DNA of 12,855 bases from Niastella sp. (GCA_021154515.1 JAJKIL010000039.1:1-12855), one strand, 5' to 3'; counted from the stretch's first letter, positions 1 to 6,868 are shown. Notes: generated from the sequence alone by a model not told the origin. Program-made: numbers and translations.

Positions 1-536
1 AAATAACCCGTGGGGTTATTAGGATTGCAAATAAGAATGGCTTTGGTTTTGGGCGTCACCAGTGCTGAAAATGCAGAAATAGGCGGCAAGGCAAAACCTT
101 TATCTATATGTGAGGTTACAGGTACTACTTTAATGCCTGCAGCTACGGCAAATCCATTGTAATTGGCATAGAAGGGTTCCGGAATAATCACTTCGTCCCC
201 CGCATCCAGGCAGCTCATAAAGCCAAATAATATGGCTTCAGACCCACCGGTTGTTACAATGATCTGGGTATGGTCTACTTCAATCCCGTTCTTTTTATAA
301 TACTGTACCAGTTTGCGGCGATAGCTTTCATTACCGGCGCTGTGGCTATATTCGAGTACTTTAAAATCGGCAGTACGAACGGCATCCAGGATCGGCTCCG
401 GCGTTTCAATATCAGGCTGGCCGATATTCAGGTGATATACTTTTGTGCCCCGCTTTTTAGCTCCTTCGGCGAATGGCACCAGTTTACGTATGGGTGATGG
501 CGGCATCAATTGGCCGCGACTACTAAGTGTTAGCAT
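1..536 (-). CDS. Class I/II pyridoxal-phosphate aminotransferase, N-terminal part (cut by window edge)
   Basis: PLP-dependent aminotransferase of fold type I, the aspartate-aminotransferase-like group; the exact amino donor cannot be told. 178 complete codons are visible and the C-terminal part lies beyond position 1. The frame reads from ATG at 536 (MLTLSSRGQLMPPSPIRK...). Family motifs are present: HLNIGQPDIETP near residues 39-50, TTGGSEAIL near 100, PEPFYANYNGF near 125-135, and CNPNNPTGY at 170-178, whose NP-NPTG core contributes the Asn that contacts PLP. The catalytic PLP lysine is outside the window. The start at 536 is preferred over Met11 because I recall the RG-MP-SPIRKL stretch being conserved in related Bacteroidota proteins. 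A TATATTTG box ends only 4 bases before this ATG. The gene is separated from the upstream DUF1573 pair by a terminator, so it is probably transcribed on its own. Family call is secure; substrate is unknown. Confidence 0.93.
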   Translation of the reverse strand, partial: MLTLSSRGQLMPPSPIRKLVPFAEGAKKRGTKVYHLNIGQPDIETPEPILDAVRTADFKVLEYSHSAGNESYRRKLVQYYKKNGIEVDHTQIIVTTGGSEAILFGFMSCLDAGDEVIIPEPFYANYNGFAVAAGIKVVPVTSHIDKGFALPPISAFSALVTPKTKAILICNPNNPTGY

Positions 537-540
537 TTCG

Positions 541-570
541 CAAATATAGGGTACTGGTTTTATGTTCAAA
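541..570 (-). promoter_or_regulatory. Bacteroidota-type promoter for the aminotransferase gene
   Basis: Reading the minus strand, TTTG (567-570) is followed after 18 bases by TATATTTG (541-548), a full match to the Bacteroidota -7 consensus TAnnTTTG with a TTTG -33-like element. The final G is only 4 bases (CGAA) from the ATG at 536, so the transcript would begin at or next to the start codon. Inferred from pattern only. Confidence 0.55.
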
Positions 571-699
571 ATGCTTTGTTTCTGGTTGAGAATGTGGTAT
601 TTACACAAAATACTGTTCTGGTAGACTGGTTCATTTAATGTATGATGAAAGTCAACGGATTACATCCAGCACAAACAAGCATAGCGAACAATGGGTTTG

Positions 700-732
700 A
701 AAAAAAAATCCTCACAGCTTTCGCCGTGAGGA
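700..732 (-). terminator. Rho-independent terminator after the DUF1573 pair
   Basis: On the minus strand the RNA would form a 10-bp stem (arms TCCTCACGGC and GCTGTGAGGA, one G-U pair) closed by a GAAA tetraloop, a GNRA loop. It is followed directly by nine T residues (plus-strand A run 700-708). It lies 42 bases past the stop codon of the second DUF1573 gene and before the aminotransferase promoter, so it closes the two-gene unit. The rest of the 537-773 gap shows no gene. Confidence 0.9.
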
Positions 733-773
733 CCAGTTATTTTATCGATTATTACTTTTCTACTTCAGAAGAA

Positions 774-1220
774 TTACCCTTTTTTGGTTGCTTTTTCTTT
801 TTCGAAATTAGCGTAGTCTTCAGCTTTCAGCACTTCGCCAGTAATTTTCAATTCCAAAGGTTGGTCTACCCCGGCTACTTTTACATATATGGTTTTATTA
901 AAGGGGCCGGCGGCCGCCGCATTGAAACCGGCAGTGATTTTATCTTCTTTACCTTTTGCAATGGGAGCTTCTGGTTTTACGGGAGTTGTGCAACCGCAAG
1001 AAGCAGTAGCTGATTCAATAACTACGGGTTTATCTGTAATATTAGAGAATGCGAATGAATATGTAACGGGTACGCCTTGTTTGATTTTTCCAAAGTCGTG
1101 ATTTACATCCTTAAACTTAACATAGCTATCCGCCTTTTTAACAGTTGCAGGCGCAGCAGTCTGAGCAAATACACCAGCAGTTAAGATCAATGCTGCAAAT
1201 GCTAATACGAAACTTTTCAT
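774..1220 (-). CDS. Secreted DUF1573 (Ig-like) protein, second of a tandem pair
   Basis: 148-residue exported protein of unknown function, DUF1573 family (a small Ig-like/ASH-type beta fold common in Bacteroidota). Residues 1-19 are a signal peptide (MKSFVLAFAALILTAGVFA) with likely cleavage before Gln20. The single DUF1573 domain spans about residues 36-130: DFGKIKQGVPVTYSFAFSN near 42-60, then the signature ASCGCTTP near 72-79 with its two cysteines, then the KITAGFNAAAAGPFNKTIYV strand pair. A lysine-rich tail (ATKKG) ends the protein. It starts 11 bases after the stop of the upstream paralogue at 1232-1687 and must share its transcript. Both proteins have the same layout, so this is a local duplication. 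The paired cysteines might form a disulfide or bind something in the periplasm or outside the cell, but that is a guess. Confidence 0.92.
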   Translation of the reverse strand: MKSFVLAFAALILTAGVFAQTAAPATVKKADSYVKFKDVNHDFGKIKQGVPVTYSFAFSNITDKPVVIESATASCGCTTPVKPEAPIAKGKEDKITAGFNAAAAGPFNKTIYVKVAGVDQPLELKITGEVLKAEDYANFEKEKATKKG

Positions 1221-1231
1221 GTGTTTATGTT

Positions 1232-1687
1232 TTAATTGTTTTTCAATAATGATAAAGACGCATTCACCGGTGCTGAGGTTGCTGGACCTTTAAAAACTGT
1301 ACCTGTAATCGTCAATGTTTTGAATTGGTGATTATTGTATGTAATGGTGATCGTTTTTGTAAACATGCCTTCAGCAGCCGCATTGTAACCTACTTTAATG
1401 GTGCTGGGAGCGCCGGGTTGAATGGCGTCTTTGCTCCATTCGGGCGTGGTGCAACCGCAGGATGCCTGTACATTTTCAAGCATCAGGGGTTCTTTACCTA
1501 TGTTTACCAGCTCAAAGTTATGGGTAACAGGCCTACCTTGTTGAATTTTTCCAAAGTCATAAGAGGTTTCCTTTAACTGAATAACCTCGGCTGGTTTTGT
1601 TTCAACAGGCTTTGTATTGGTAGCCGTTTGGGCTTTGGTAACCAGCGTGACTGTTGCCAGGCAAACCAGTAAAAGCAATCTCTTCAT
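1232..1687 (-). CDS. Secreted DUF1573 (Ig-like) protein, first of a tandem pair
   Basis: 151-residue exported protein, paralogue of the next gene downstream. Signal peptide at residues 1-19 (MKRLLLLVCLATVTLVTKA), cleavage likely before Gln20, followed by a short Thr/Pro/Lys-rich linker (TKPVETKPAEV). The DUF1573 domain covers about 40-135: YDFGKIQQGRPVTHNFELVN, the signature ASCGCTTPEW near 74-83, and the VGYNAAAEGMFTKTITITYN strands. It keeps the same order of motifs as its neighbour but differs through most of the sequence, so the duplication is not recent. The start is fixed by the signal peptide, which begins at Met1. A TAAAATTTG box ends 5 bases before that ATG. Role unknown; the family is described only as a conserved secreted or periplasmic domain. 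Confidence 0.92.
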   Translation of the reverse strand: MKRLLLLVCLATVTLVTKAQTATNTKPVETKPAEVIQLKETSYDFGKIQQGRPVTHNFELVNIGKEPLMLENVQASCGCTTPEWSKDAIQPGAPSTIKVGYNAAAEGMFTKTITITYNNHQFKTLTITGTVFKGPATSAPVNASLSLLKNN

Positions 1688-1692
1688 ACGTA

Positions 1693-1701
1693 CAAATTTT
1701 A
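1693..1701 (-). promoter_or_regulatory. Possible -7 promoter box for the DUF1573 pair
   Basis: Minus strand reads TAAAATTTG, a TAnnTTTG box with one extra base, ending 5 bases (TACGT) before the ATG at 1687. No convincing -33 TTG is seen at the usual distance. The remainder of the 1688-1911 gap is AT-rich, holds this element and the opposing E1 promoter box, and shows no gene. Confidence 0.4.
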
Positions 1702-1899
1702 AGGTTTTTGGTTGGTATTGGCTAAACTACACAATATCCGGCTATTTCCGGGATAAAAAATGGGTCCTTTTTCTATCAATGGGAATAACATCCTCAACCA
1801 TAACGTGTTCAAAATTACATTTTTAACGAGCTATTGACCAATTAATTTTTTGGCTTGTGACATTTTTTTAACAACCCCTCAAAATGGCATTAGAATTAA

Positions 1900-1907
1900 T
1901 ACTTTTG
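1900..1907 (+). promoter_or_regulatory. TAnnTTTG box upstream of the E1 gene
   Basis: TACTTTTG matches the Bacteroidota -7 consensus and ends 4 bases (TCGC) before the ATG at 1912. No clear -33 TTG is visible 17-23 bases upstream, so the assignment rests on the -7 box and its position in a divergent intergenic region. Confidence 0.45.
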
Positions 1908-1911
1908 TCGC

Positions 1912-4299
1912 ATGGAAAATAGCACTCACAATCAATCGCTTGCCGGCGAGAAGCTGTCTTTCGATAAATTTCGCGAAGAAGTATTAAATGATTACCGCCT
2001 GGCCTGCGAAAGCCGGGAGGTCAGTTTACTGGGTCGCAAAGAAGTACTTACCGGTAAAGCCAAGTTTGGCATTTTTGGTGATGGCAAAGAGATAGCGCAA
2101 ATTGCAGCTTCCAAATTTTTCCAGCCCGGCGATTTCCTGTCGGGTTATTATCGCGATCAAACGTTTGCTTTTGCCACCGGCCAGGCCACCATTGAAGAAT
2201 TTTTTTCACAACTGTATGCCGATACAGCGAATGACCCCCATAGTGGCGGCAGGCAAATGAATGCCCACTTTGCCACACCCATCATTGATAAGCAGGGGGA
2301 ATGGCTCGACCTGGTTAACCGCAAAAACATTGCAGCCGGTTTGGCACCTACTGCCGGACAAATGCCGCGTGCATTGGGTATGGCCCTGGCTTCCAAATTA
2401 TTCCGCCATTCCGATGCACTGAAAGATCTAAACCAATTGAGCAACAATGGTAACGAGATCTGTTTCTGTACTATCGGTGATGCTTCTACATCCGAAGGTC
2501 ATTTCTGGGAAGCCCTGAATGCCGCCGGCGTTATGCAAATACCATTGGCCGTTTTTGTGTGGGACGATGGGTACGGTATTTCCGTTCCGCGTCGCATGCA
2601 AACTATTAAAGGATCAATTTCAGAAGCCATGCGTGGTATGCAACGTAAAGAGAATACCAATGGTTTCGATATTTATAAAGTAAAAGCCTGGGATTATGCA
2701 GGTATGTGTGAAGTGTTTGAATCGGCCATCCGCCGCATGCGTGAAACGCATATCCCGGCCCTGTTTCATGTAGAGGAAGTAACCCAGCCGCAAGGCCATT
2801 CTACTTCGGGCAGCCACGAACGGTACAAAACACCCGAGCGCCTCGCCTGGGAACGGGAGTGGGATGGAAATAAAAAAATGCGGGAATGGTTGCTCGAAAA
2901 TACCCTGGCCAGCGAAGATGAGTTGGAAGAAATTGAGAACAAGGCCAAAGAATTGGTGCGGCAAAGCAAAGTGCGGGCCTGGGAAATGTACATTTCACCT
3001 TTAAAGCAGTTAGTAGCCAGATGCATGGAAACGCTCGATACGTTGATCGCGCATGGGGCTGATACCACTGGTGAAATCGCTGCTGCTAAAAATACCCTGG
3101 CCGCTAACCGCGAGCCATTACGTAAAGATGTTCTTCAGGCTTTACACAAAACTATTCAGGCGGCAGGTGATTCCCATTTGATTGCTGAAGTGAAAGAATT
3201 CTATCAGCAATTGAAAAAAGAAGGGTATAAAAATTACGGTAGCTTTTTGTACGATGAAAGCCCGAAGAGCCCGATGAAGATAACTACCACGCCGTTGGAG
3301 TTTGCCCATGATTCGCCCAGCATGAACGGGTATGAGATCCTGAATCATTACTTCGATGAACTGTTCACCAGGAACCCCAGGGTGTTGGCCTTCGGGGAGG
3401 ATGTTGGTAAGATCGGTGATGTGAACCAGGGTTTTTCCGGCTTACAGAATAAATATGGCGAGAACCGCATCTTCGATACTTCTATCCGTGAGTTAACCAT
3501 CATCGGGCAGGGGATCGGGCTGGCTTATCGCGGTCTGCGTCCCATAGCCGAAATTCAGTACATCGATTATCTGTTGTACGGACTGCAACAATTGAGCGAT
3601 AATGCTGCTACGTTGTATTGGCGCACCAAAGGCCGCCAGGCTTGTCCGCTCATTGTGCGTACACGTGGTCACCGCCTCGAAGGCATCTGGCACAGCGGTT
3701 CACCCATGGGTATGATGTTGCATTCGCTGCGGGGCATGCACATTTGCGTTCCGCGCAACATGGTGCAGGCGGCAGGTATGTACAATACGTTATTATCAGG
3801 TAACGATCCCGGTATTGTAGTGGAATGCCTGAACGGTTACCGGTTGAAAGAAAAATTACCAAGCAATATTGTTGATTATAAAGTGGCGCTGGGTGTTCCC
3901 GAAGTTATCCGTGAGGGAACTGATATTACGATTGTTTCCTATGGCAGTGTATTGCGCATCATCAGCGAAGCGGCTGATATTCTGGAGAACGCCGATATCA
4001 GTTGCGAGATCATCGACGTGCAAACGCTGTTGCCATTCGATGTGAACCATCTTATACTCGACTCATTGAAAAAGACTAATCGCATTGTGTTTGTTGATGA
4101 AGACGTACCCGGTGGCGCTGCTGGTTATATGTACAATAAAGTACTGGAAGAACAGGGCGGTTACCGCTGGCTCGATGTGTCGCCCCGCACTATTACCAGT
4201 CAGGCGCACAGACCCAGCTACGGCAGCGATGGCGATTACTTCAGCAAACCGAATGTGGAGCAAATTGTTGATGTGATCCAGGAAATGATGGGTGAGTAG
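1912..4299 (+). CDS. Fused alpha/beta thiamine-diphosphate 2-oxoacid dehydrogenase E1
   Basis: E1 component of a 2-oxoacid dehydrogenase complex: it would decarboxylate a 2-oxoacid on thiamine diphosphate and pass the acyl group to a lipoyl E2 protein. The E1-alpha half is about residues 20-360. It has GDASTSEG at 189-196 and DDGYGIS from 218, the ThDP/Mg binding motif at normal spacing but with Asp-Asp where most relatives have Asn-Asn. GHSTSGSHERYK at 295-306 matches the alpha-subunit active-site loop. A helical linker (about 360-465) joins it to an E1-beta half: AFGEDVGKIGD near 493-503 with E496, FDTSIRELTIIGQGIGLAY at 521-539, and HSGSP at 594-598. At 795 residues it is longer than the roughly 660-residue branched-chain E1 fusions. 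I recall a separate Bacteroidota subfamily of about 800 residues like this, sometimes misnamed in databases. Likely substrate is a branched-chain 2-oxoacid or pyruvate, but this is not settled. No E2 or E3 gene is in the window. Monocistronic, ended by the terminator at 4379-4402. Confidence 0.93.
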   Translation: MENSTHNQSLAGEKLSFDKFREEVLNDYRLACESREVSLLGRKEVLTGKAKFGIFGDGKEIAQIAASKFFQPGDFLSGYYRDQTFAFATGQATIEEFFSQLYADTANDPHSGGRQMNAHFATPIIDKQGEWLDLVNRKNIAAGLAPTAGQMPRALGMALASKLFRHSDALKDLNQLSNNGNEICFCTIGDASTSEGHFWEALNAAGVMQIPLAVFVWDDGYGISVPRRMQTIKGSISEAMRGMQRKENTNGFDIYKVKAWDYAGMCEVFESAIRRMRETHIPALFHVEEVTQPQGHSTSGSHERYKTPERLAWEREWDGNKKMREWLLENTLASEDELEEIENKAKELVRQSKVRAWEMYISPLKQLVARCMETLDTLIAHGADTTGEIAAAKNTLAANREPLRKDVLQALHKTIQAAGDSHLIAEVKEFYQQLKKEGYKNYGSFLYDESPKSPMKITTTPLEFAHDSPSMNGYEILNHYFDELFTRNPRVLAFGEDVGKIGDVNQGFSGLQNKYGENRIFDTSIRELTIIGQGIGLAYRGLRPIAEIQYIDYLLYGLQQLSDNAATLYWRTKGRQACPLIVRTRGHRLEGIWHSGSPMGMMLHSLRGMHICVPRNMVQAAGMYNTLLSGNDPGIVVECLNGYRLKEKLPSNIVDYKVALGVPEVIREGTDITIVSYGSVLRIISEAADILENADISCEIIDVQTLLPFDVNHLILDSLKKTNRIVFVDEDVPGGAAGYMYNKVLEEQGGYRWLDVSPRTITSQAHRPSYGSDGDYFSKPNVEQIVDVIQEMMGE

Positions 4300-4378
4300 G
4301 GATGCGGGCGATAACAAAGTCGAAAACAAAATCTTAACAAGCGAATTAAAAACATAATAAAGAGAACTTTTAACTTAG

Positions 4379-4402
4379 AACCCGGAAATAGAACCGGGTT
4401 TT
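4379..4402 (+). terminator. Rho-independent terminator after the E1 gene
   Basis: AACCCGG (4379-4385) pairs with CCGGGTT (4394-4400) around the 8-base loop AAATAGAA and runs into TTTT. It is 79 bases past the E1 stop codon. It separates E1 from the PhzF gene and argues against a PhzF start as early as 4410, only 8 bases after the hairpin. Confidence 0.8.
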
Positions 4403-4445
4403 AAGCCCCATGTACCAGATCTTATATAACCCCAAAACAATACCT

Positions 4446-5237
4446 GTGAAGCTACATTTGTATCAAATTGATGCATTTACCAACCACCTGTTCGGAGGTA
4501 ACCCGGCTGCTGTAATTCCACTTGAAGAATGGATCAGTGATAGCCTGATGCAGCGACTGGCTATGGAGAATAACCTCAGCGAAACTGTTTTCTTTGTGCC
4601 CTCAAAGAAACCGGATGCTGATTTTGAGATCCGTTGGTTTACTCCGGTATCAGAGATCAATCTGTGCGGACATGCCACCCTGGCTTCCGCCTTTGTTTTA
4701 TACCATGTAATGGGCTACAATTACCCGGCTATCCGTTTTCAGTCAAAAAGCGACATCCTGGTGGTTACCAAAAATTTCGACAAGATCAGTATGGACTTCC
4801 CCGCCTGGAAACCGGAACCGCTTGCCGATGTACCGGACGAATTGGCCACTGCCCTGGGTAATATTACCATCACCAGCGTGCACAAGTACCGCGATTACCT
4901 GGTTGAAGTAGCCGATGAAAGTATGGTACAACTTTGCCAGCCTGATTTTGCCTTAATGAAAAAGCTGGGTCATAAAGTGATCCTCACAGCCAAAGGAAGC
5001 AAGGCTGATTTTGTATCGAGGTTCTTTGCACCAACCGTAGGCGTTGATGAGGATCCGGTAACCGGTTCGGCTCATTCGCAATTGATACCTTACTGGGCAG
5101 AAAAACTGGGTAAGAAATCATTGTTCGCCCGGCAGCTCTCGAAACGCGGCGGTGAGTTGTGGTGCGAATACCTGGGCGACCGGGTAAGTATGGCGGGTCA
5201 GTGTGTGTTCTTTTTAAAAGGCGAGATTGATTTATAA
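4446..5237 (+). CDS. PhzF family isomerase/epimerase-like protein
   Basis: Cytosolic protein of the PhzF superfamily (diaminopimelate-epimerase fold), named after the phenazine isomerase; most members are of unknown substrate. From the GTG at 4446 it is 263 residues, beginning MKLHLYQIDAFTNHLFGG, as PhzF proteins normally do. An ATG at 4410 in the same frame would add 12 residues that do not match the family and would sit 8 bases after a terminator, so the GTG is preferred. N-terminal half: GGNPAAV at 17-23, NLSETVFF with Glu46 at the position of the PhzF catalytic Glu45, and CGHATLA from 74. C-terminal half: DEDPVTGSAHSQL, the second-lobe signature. No phenazine genes are nearby, so a phenazine role is unlikely. 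The small membrane protein at 5250 follows after 12 bases and is probably co-transcribed. Confidence 0.9.
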   Translation: MKLHLYQIDAFTNHLFGGNPAAVIPLEEWISDSLMQRLAMENNLSETVFFVPSKKPDADFEIRWFTPVSEINLCGHATLASAFVLYHVMGYNYPAIRFQSKSDILVVTKNFDKISMDFPAWKPEPLADVPDELATALGNITITSVHKYRDYLVEVADESMVQLCQPDFALMKKLGHKVILTAKGSKADFVSRFFAPTVGVDEDPVTGSAHSQLIPYWAEKLGKKSLFARQLSKRGGELWCEYLGDRVSMAGQCVFFLKGEIDL

Positions 5238-5249
5238 ATATTATTATTT

Positions 5250-5561
5250 GTGCTAACAGCTACCGAAAAACGATTTGTAAAATATTGGGAAGATCAGCGA
5301 CAGGGTGGTAAAATAAAATACTGCCTGCTGTATATTATAACAGGTTCGTTTGTCGCCACCCTGGTGCTTTCTTTTTTATCGCTGATGGTGGGAGTGGATC
5401 TGCCAAACAACCTTGTGCTGGTCGCTATTGGAAGTTTTTGTATAGTTACCATTGCCACCATATTCAGCTGGTGGTATAATGAAAAAAAATTTAAGAAGAT
5501 CATTCAACGGGAGATCAGGGAAGGAATGAAGCGGGATGAGTCAATAGACAATGTGCAATAA
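5250..5561 (+). CDS. Small membrane protein with two transmembrane helices
   Basis: 103-residue protein I do not recognise. It starts at a GTG (reading MLTATEKRFVKYWEDQRQGG) 12 bases after the PhzF stop codon. A charged N-terminal segment of about 21 residues is followed by two hydrophobic helices near 22-46 (CLLYIITGSFVATLVLSF) and 55-77 (LVLVAIGSFCIVTIATIF). A basic, charged tail follows (WWYNEKKFKKIIQREIREGMKRDE). With the positive-inside rule both ends should face the cytoplasm, with a short outside turn around VGVDLPNN. It has no signal peptide and no known domain that I can see. Spacing suggests translation with phzF. The gene ends 27 bases from the convergent DCC gene with no visible terminator between them. 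Confidence 0.75.
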   Translation: MLTATEKRFVKYWEDQRQGGKIKYCLLYIITGSFVATLVLSFLSLMVGVDLPNNLVLVAIGSFCIVTIATIFSWWYNEKKFKKIIQREIREGMKRDESIDNVQ

Positions 5562-5588
5562 GCAATAGGCAAATACCCTCCCAAATAT

Positions 5589-5999
5589 TCAATCCAGAAA
5601 TCTTTCTCTTTCTTCAGAACTGGGTACCCGGCAGGCATCTTTCTTCCCAAACAATTTATAGCGATTGCTGGCAATGAGTTTATACACGCCATCGCGAATA
5701 GGCTGGGGTACATAAATGAATACATATAACAATTGCCAGCCACGGCCCAGGTACTTTAACATGCGCAATACAGCCGTTGAACGGGTGTATAAAACATTTC
5801 CCTCAATTAACATAAAAGAATGGAACTGGTCGGTAGGCAGGTGATACTTTCGCAGGTATTCCTGGCCGGTTTTTCCCTGCAATGACCCAAAGAGGAATCG
5901 CTTTTTCTTATCTCTTTTTAAAAGGAACTGAACGGTTCCGTTGCACAAATTGCATACCCCATCAAAGAGAATAATGTATTTCGATTTGATTCCGGCCAT
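5589..5999 (-). CDS. DCC-family thiol-disulfide oxidoreductase-like protein (DUF393)
   Basis: 136-residue protein of the DUF393 / DCC family (YuxK-like), thioredoxin-like proteins of poorly known function. The family signature sits at the N-terminus: YIILFDGVCNLCNGTVQFLL, giving Asp13 and a CxxC pair Cys16/Cys19. Further family features are the RFLFGSLQGKTG segment, a middle LYTRSTAVLRMLKYLG segment, and the tail GVYKLIASNRYKLFGKKDACRVPSSEERERF with another cysteine. The start is ATG at 5999. The frame could open at 6044, but that adds 15 hydrophobic residues, overlaps the YebC terminator stem and lies upstream of a TAATTTTG box, so it is rejected. The CxxC suggests a redox role, but the family lacks a proven reaction. 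It converges on the small membrane protein gene. Confidence 0.9.
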   Translation of the reverse strand: MAGIKSKYIILFDGVCNLCNGTVQFLLKRDKKKRFLFGSLQGKTGQEYLRKYHLPTDQFHSFMLIEGNVLYTRSTAVLRMLKYLGRGWQLLYVFIYVPQPIRDGVYKLIASNRYKLFGKKDACRVPSSEERERFLD

Positions 6000-6005
6000 G
6001 AGGAT

Positions 6006-6013
6006 CAAAATTA
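6006..6013 (-). promoter_or_regulatory. TAnnTTTG box upstream of the DCC-family gene
   Basis: Minus strand TAATTTTG matches the -7 consensus and ends 6 bases (ATCCTC) before the ATG at 5999. It lies just downstream of the YebC terminator. No clear -33 element is visible. It supports the shorter DCC start. Confidence 0.45.
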
Positions 6014-6042
6014 AATAAAAATCATACCGTATCAGATAAAAC

Positions 6043-6072
6043 AAAACCCTCCCGATTCAGCGGGAGGGTTTT
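6043..6072 (-). terminator. Rho-independent terminator after the YebC-family gene
   Basis: Perfect 12-bp stem: plus-strand arms AAAACCCTCCCG (6043-6054) and CGGGAGGGTTTT (6061-6072) with a 6-base loop. On the minus strand the T-rich arm comes last and continues into GTTTTAT. It sits 22 bases past the yebC stop codon at 6095. Confidence 0.92.
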
Positions 6073-6094
6073 AATGCTTTATATATTTCAATGA

Positions 6095-6817
6095 TTACTG
6101 CAGGTTATGGAACACCTTCTGCACGTCATCGTCCTGCTCCAGTTTATCAACCAGTTTCAGCACTTCCTGAGCTTGCTCTTCACCCAGTTGCACAGTAGTG
6201 CCGGGGATCCATTCTACTTCAGCACTGATAGGTATAATGTTTCTTTCTTCCAGCGCTTTTTGCATATTGCCAAAATCGTTGAAAGCCACCCGGATCACCA
6301 GTACAGCTTCCCCGTTTTCGCCGGTGCCTTCACCCATTTCTTCCAAACCGGCATCGATCAGTTCCAGCTCCAGATCGTCCTGGCTCAGGCCTTCGGGTTT
6401 CAGTTTGAACACACCCATTTTTTTGAACTGGAAGCTTACGCTGCCGCTGTTACCCAGGGTGCCATTGCCTTTATTGAAAATAGCCTTTAAGTTGGCTACG
6501 GTGCGCACGTGGTTATCGGTAGCAGTTTCTACCAGAATGGCCACGCCGTTGGGTCCATATCCTTCGTACAGGATCTCGTCAAAGTTCTCCATTTCCTTAC
6601 CTGAGGCCCGTTTGATGGCTGCTTCAACACGGTCTTTAGGCATGTTTACGCTCTTGGCGTTCTGAAAACAACGCCGCAGGGCCGGGTTGGTATTGGGATC
6701 GGGGCCACCAGCTTTTACAGCAATGGCAATTTCCTTTCCAATACGGGTAAATTGTTTGGCCATCCGGTCCCACCGGGCAAACATCGTGTGTTTACGTACT
6801 TCAAATATGCGACCCAT
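6095..6817 (-). CDS. yebC: YebC/PmpR (TACO1) family protein
   Basis: 240-residue cytosolic protein of the YebC/TACO1 family, full length for the family. These were long annotated as DNA-binding regulators (PmpR); recent work on YebC and mitochondrial TACO1 instead supports a translation-factor role that relieves ribosome stalling, for example at proline runs. Visible features: MGRIFEVRKHTMFARWDRMAKQ at the start (family norm in Bacteroidota), IAVKAGGPDPNTNPALRRC near 32-50, NMPKDRVEAAIKRASG near 58-73, YEGYGPNGVAILVE near 84-97, TDNHVRTVANLKAIFNKGNG near 100-119, then GSVSFQF. The acidic C-terminal domain ends at residue 240. It has a strong promoter at 6902-6932, so a leader of about 80 bases that carries a small hairpin at 6869-6883, and its own terminator. 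It is a single-gene unit between the permease and the DCC gene. Confidence 0.95.
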   Translation of the reverse strand: MGRIFEVRKHTMFARWDRMAKQFTRIGKEIAIAVKAGGPDPNTNPALRRCFQNAKSVNMPKDRVEAAIKRASGKEMENFDEILYEGYGPNGVAILVETATDNHVRTVANLKAIFNKGNGTLGNSGSVSFQFKKMGVFKLKPEGLSQDDLELELIDAGLEEMGEGTGENGEAVLVIRVAFNDFGNMQKALEERNIIPISAEVEWIPGTTVQLGEEQAQEVLKLVDKLEQDDDVQKVFHNLQ

Positions 6818-6868
6818 ATATCAATTTATGGTTTGTTGTTTAAATATTGTTGCGGCTGATTTCTGTTT

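Noticed and set aside
905..920. GC-rich run (GGCCGGCGGCCGCCGC) resembling a regulatory or recombination site
   Set aside because: It is inside a DUF1573 gene and simply encodes its Ala-Ala-Ala-Ala-Gly-Pro stretch.
4410..4445. ATG at 4410 as the PhzF start
   Set aside because: The 12 extra residues do not match PhzF proteins and the ATG sits 8 bases after a terminator hairpin; GTG 4446 gives the usual family N-terminus. The ATG cannot be fully excluded.
6000..6044. ATG at 6044 as the DCC protein start
   Set aside because: It overlaps the YebC terminator stem, lies upstream of the TAATTTTG box and adds 15 residues foreign to the family.
6198..6665. 155-codon open frame antisense to yebC
   Set aside because: It lies wholly inside the strongly conserved yebC gene in the opposite strand, is low in complexity (Ser/Pro/Leu rich) and has no recognisable motif.
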